A stretch of 8,599 nt of DNA from SIG480 sp045636165. GTDB lineage: Bacteria > Bacillota > Clostridia > Oscillospirales > JAAYXM01. The position numbers and the translations under genes are program-made. Below are positions 7,329-8,599 of the stretch, piece by piece (positions within the stretch are counted from its first letter, which is position 1; each line of letters opens with the position of its first letter). The stretch is taken from contig JAZTWZ010000036.1 in assembly GCA_045636165.1 (NCBI GenBank), positions 1 to 8,599 on the forward strand, in the 5' to 3' direction. The notes beneath the pieces are model-generated. The model saw only the letters and a list, made by a program, of their open reading frames with translations, was not told the DNA's origin and made no database searches.

Positions 7329-7814
7329 TTAGTTTATGAACTCAACAATAGTGGAAAAGCCCTTTATAAGTCCCGTAACGAGTCTCGGAGTTTCCCTTTT
7401 CTCCTCGGCGCCGTGTTCAAATCTGTCGCCACCGGAGGTCGTAACATAAGTAATCTGCGATTTATCAATCTTGCTCATACCAAGCTTCGTAACCGCCCAG
7501 TCACGAACCTGAAGAGCACCCATGCGCTGGTTGCGCTCAATTTCAAGCATCTGAATCTCTTCACGGAGATCTTCAAGCTCTGCATAGCTCTTTCTGTTTA
7601 TATCAGAAGCTTCCGTAAGCCCTACATACGAAAACAAGAGAGAAGCAAGCATAACAAAGGTAACGATTGCCGAGAACACCGAAAACGAGCTTATTGATGT
7701 TTTCGCTCTCGTCTTTGCCTTTGCTTTTACTGCGGTCTTTTCTTCATTTTTTGCGGCTGTTCTGTCAAATCTCGAAAGGTCGTATGTAGTTGTTTTTTCA
7801 ATAACTGCCTGCAT
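7329..7814 (-). CDS. ftsL: Cell division protein FtsL-like, bitopic membrane protein
   Basis: FtsL proteins are small bitopic division proteins that form a coiled-coil complex with DivIC/FtsB and help recruit and activate the FtsW-PBP synthase at the septum. This 161-residue protein has a cytoplasmic N-terminus with a Lys/Arg/Ala-rich stretch (27-39), one hydrophobic membrane segment (about 44-66), then a charged heptad-like region (about 72-100, LEDLREEIQMLEIERNQR) and the segment RDWAVTKLGMSK (104-115) typical of the family. The 15-bp gap after rsmH and the position just before the class B PBP gene are the classic ftsL location, which carries much of the assignment because FtsL sequences diverge strongly. 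It is longer than many FtsL (about 100-120 residues). The extra length includes an acidic/basic tail ending in a hydrophobic stretch (144-160). GAAAGGA at 7824-7830 supports the start. Confidence 0.88.
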   Translation of the reverse strand: MQAVIEKTTTYDLSRFDRTAAKNEEKTAVKAKAKTRAKTSISSFSVFSAIVTFVMLASLLFSYVGLTEASDINRKSYAELEDLREEIQMLEIERNQRMGALQVRDWAVTKLGMSKIDKSQITYVTTSGGDRFEHGAEEKRETPRLVTGLIKGFSTIVEFIN

Positions 7815-7829
7815 TTTAGACTTTCCTTT

Positions 7830-8599
7830 CTATAGCCGCTTCGCCGCACGCACCTTTGCTGAACGGGACCGCGGATTCTTTTCAATTTCATCATCTGTCG
7901 GAAGCACGGGTTTTGAAGTCAGAATCTTCAGTGTCGGCTTCTTTCCGCACACACAAACCGGAATCTGTGGCGGACATGTGCAAGGGTTTTCTGCTGTTTT
8001 GAATGCATGTTTAACGAGTCTGTCCTCAAGCGAGTGGAAGGTTATTATAACTGCTCTACCATTAACTTTCAGCATATCGGGAAGCTTTGAAAGAAAAGCT
8101 TCTATCTCGCCGAGTTCGTTGTTGACAGCTATCCGAAGACCCTGAAAAGAGCGTTTTGCAGGATGCTGCTTCTCACGAAGCGCAGGAGCCGGCATCGCAC
8201 CTTTTATAATATCCACAAGCTGAAGGGTTGAGACGATTTCTTTCTTCTCGCGTTCTCTTACAATCGCCGAAGCAATCTTAGCGGAGTATCTTTCCTCGCC
8301 GTACTCAAAGAGAATCTTTTTTATCTCTTCAAAGCTCCAACCGTTTACGATATCAAACGCTGTAAGGCTCTGGCTCTGGTCCATTCTCATGTCAAGAGGA
8401 CCGTCTGCCATATATGAAAATCCGCGCTCGGATTCATCAAGCTGGGGGGACGAAACACCGAGGTCAAGAAGTATTCCATCCACCTTCTCCAATACCAATT
8501 CAGGTATGTCACAAAAATCGCCTTTTATAAAATGAACATTCGAATTATCTTTGAAAAGTTCTCTGCCATACTCAATAGCCGACATATCGCGGTCGATAC
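7830..8599 (-). CDS. rsmH: 16S rRNA (cytosine1402-N4)-methyltransferase RsmH (5' end outside window)
   Basis: RsmH (MraW) is an S-adenosylmethionine-dependent methyltransferase that makes the N4-methyl group on C1402 in the decoding centre of 16S rRNA. The frame is open to the window edge. The in-frame ATG at 8585 is internal, because the codons before it read I-D-R-D, the acidic SAM-binding loop found near residue 55 of complete proteins, so roughly 50-55 N-terminal residues are missing. Counted from that Met, conserved blocks are GILLDLGVSSPQLD (37-50), ERGFSYMADGPLDMRMD (53-69), YGEERYSAKIASAIV (95-109), HPAKRSFQGLRIAVNNEL (141-158), ITFHSLEDRLVK (181-192) and the C-terminal NPRSRSAKVRAAKR (237-250). 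A cysteine-rich loop CTC...CVC (202-213) lies before the C-terminus. It is the usual head gene of the dcw operon, often after mraZ, and is followed 15 bp later by ftsL. Confidence 0.97.
   Translation of the reverse strand, partial: IDRDMSAIEYGRELFKDNSNVHFIKGDFCDIPELVLEKVDGILLDLGVSSPQLDESERGFSYMADGPLDMRMDQSQSLTAFDIVNGWSFEEIKKILFEYGEERYSAKIASAIVREREKKEIVSTLQLVDIIKGAMPAPALREKQHPAKRSFQGLRIAVNNELGEIEAFLSKLPDMLKVNGRAVIITFHSLEDRLVKHAFKTAENPCTCPPQIPVCVCGKKPTLKILTSKPVLPTDDEIEKNPRSRSAKVRAAKRL

Noticed and set aside
7830..8585. ATG at 8585 as the true start of rsmH
   Set aside because: The frame continues upstream into I-D-R-D, the conserved SAM-binding loop, so the gene is cut by the window edge and this Met is internal.
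1..8599. A previously undescribed biological system
   Set aside because: Every gene belongs to a well-known dcw family in a familiar order, with no foreign genes, mobile elements or unexplained coding regions.

Overview
The window is a stretch of a bacterial division and cell wall (dcw) gene cluster. All seven genes lie on the minus strand, so the transcription order runs from high to low coordinates: rsmH (mraW; 5' end outside the window), ftsL, a class B penicillin-binding protein with two PASTA domains (spoVD/pbpB/ftsI family), murE, murF, mraY, and ftsW/spoVE (3' end outside the window). The sequence is almost fully coding. The only gap of note is about 105 bases between ftsL and the PBP gene. 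I see no mobile element, CRISPR array, tRNA or rRNA.

The gene order, the PASTA-bearing class B PBP, the purine-rich ribosome binding sites (GGAG, AAAGGA, GGGGTGAT) and moderate base composition point to a low-to-mid GC Firmicute. It most resembles a Clostridia member of the Oscillospiraceae/Ruminococcaceae or Lachnospiraceae type. MurE carries the DNPR motif, which predicts meso-diaminopimelate peptidoglycan. The species, and whether it sporulates, cannot be decided from this window.

The genes form one assembly line. MurE and MurF add meso-DAP and D-Ala-D-Ala to the cytoplasmic UDP-MurNAc peptide. MraY loads the product onto undecaprenyl phosphate to make lipid I. FtsW polymerises the flipped lipid II, the class B PBP cross-links the strands, and FtsL helps recruit and activate that FtsW-PBP pair at the septum. 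RsmH methylates 16S rRNA and is a customary first or second gene of the cluster. Spacing is tight (15 bp, 105 bp, 38 bp, a 4-bp ATGA overlap, 3 bp, 19 bp), which suggests co-transcription and translational coupling, most clearly for murE-murF-mraY.

This is a conserved housekeeping operon and I found no new system in it. The points most worth a second look are two inverted repeats in the ftsL-PBP gap, a cysteine pair around the PBP active site that resembles the redox-controlled SpoVD arrangement, variant signature residues in FtsW, and the absence of murD between mraY and ftsW.
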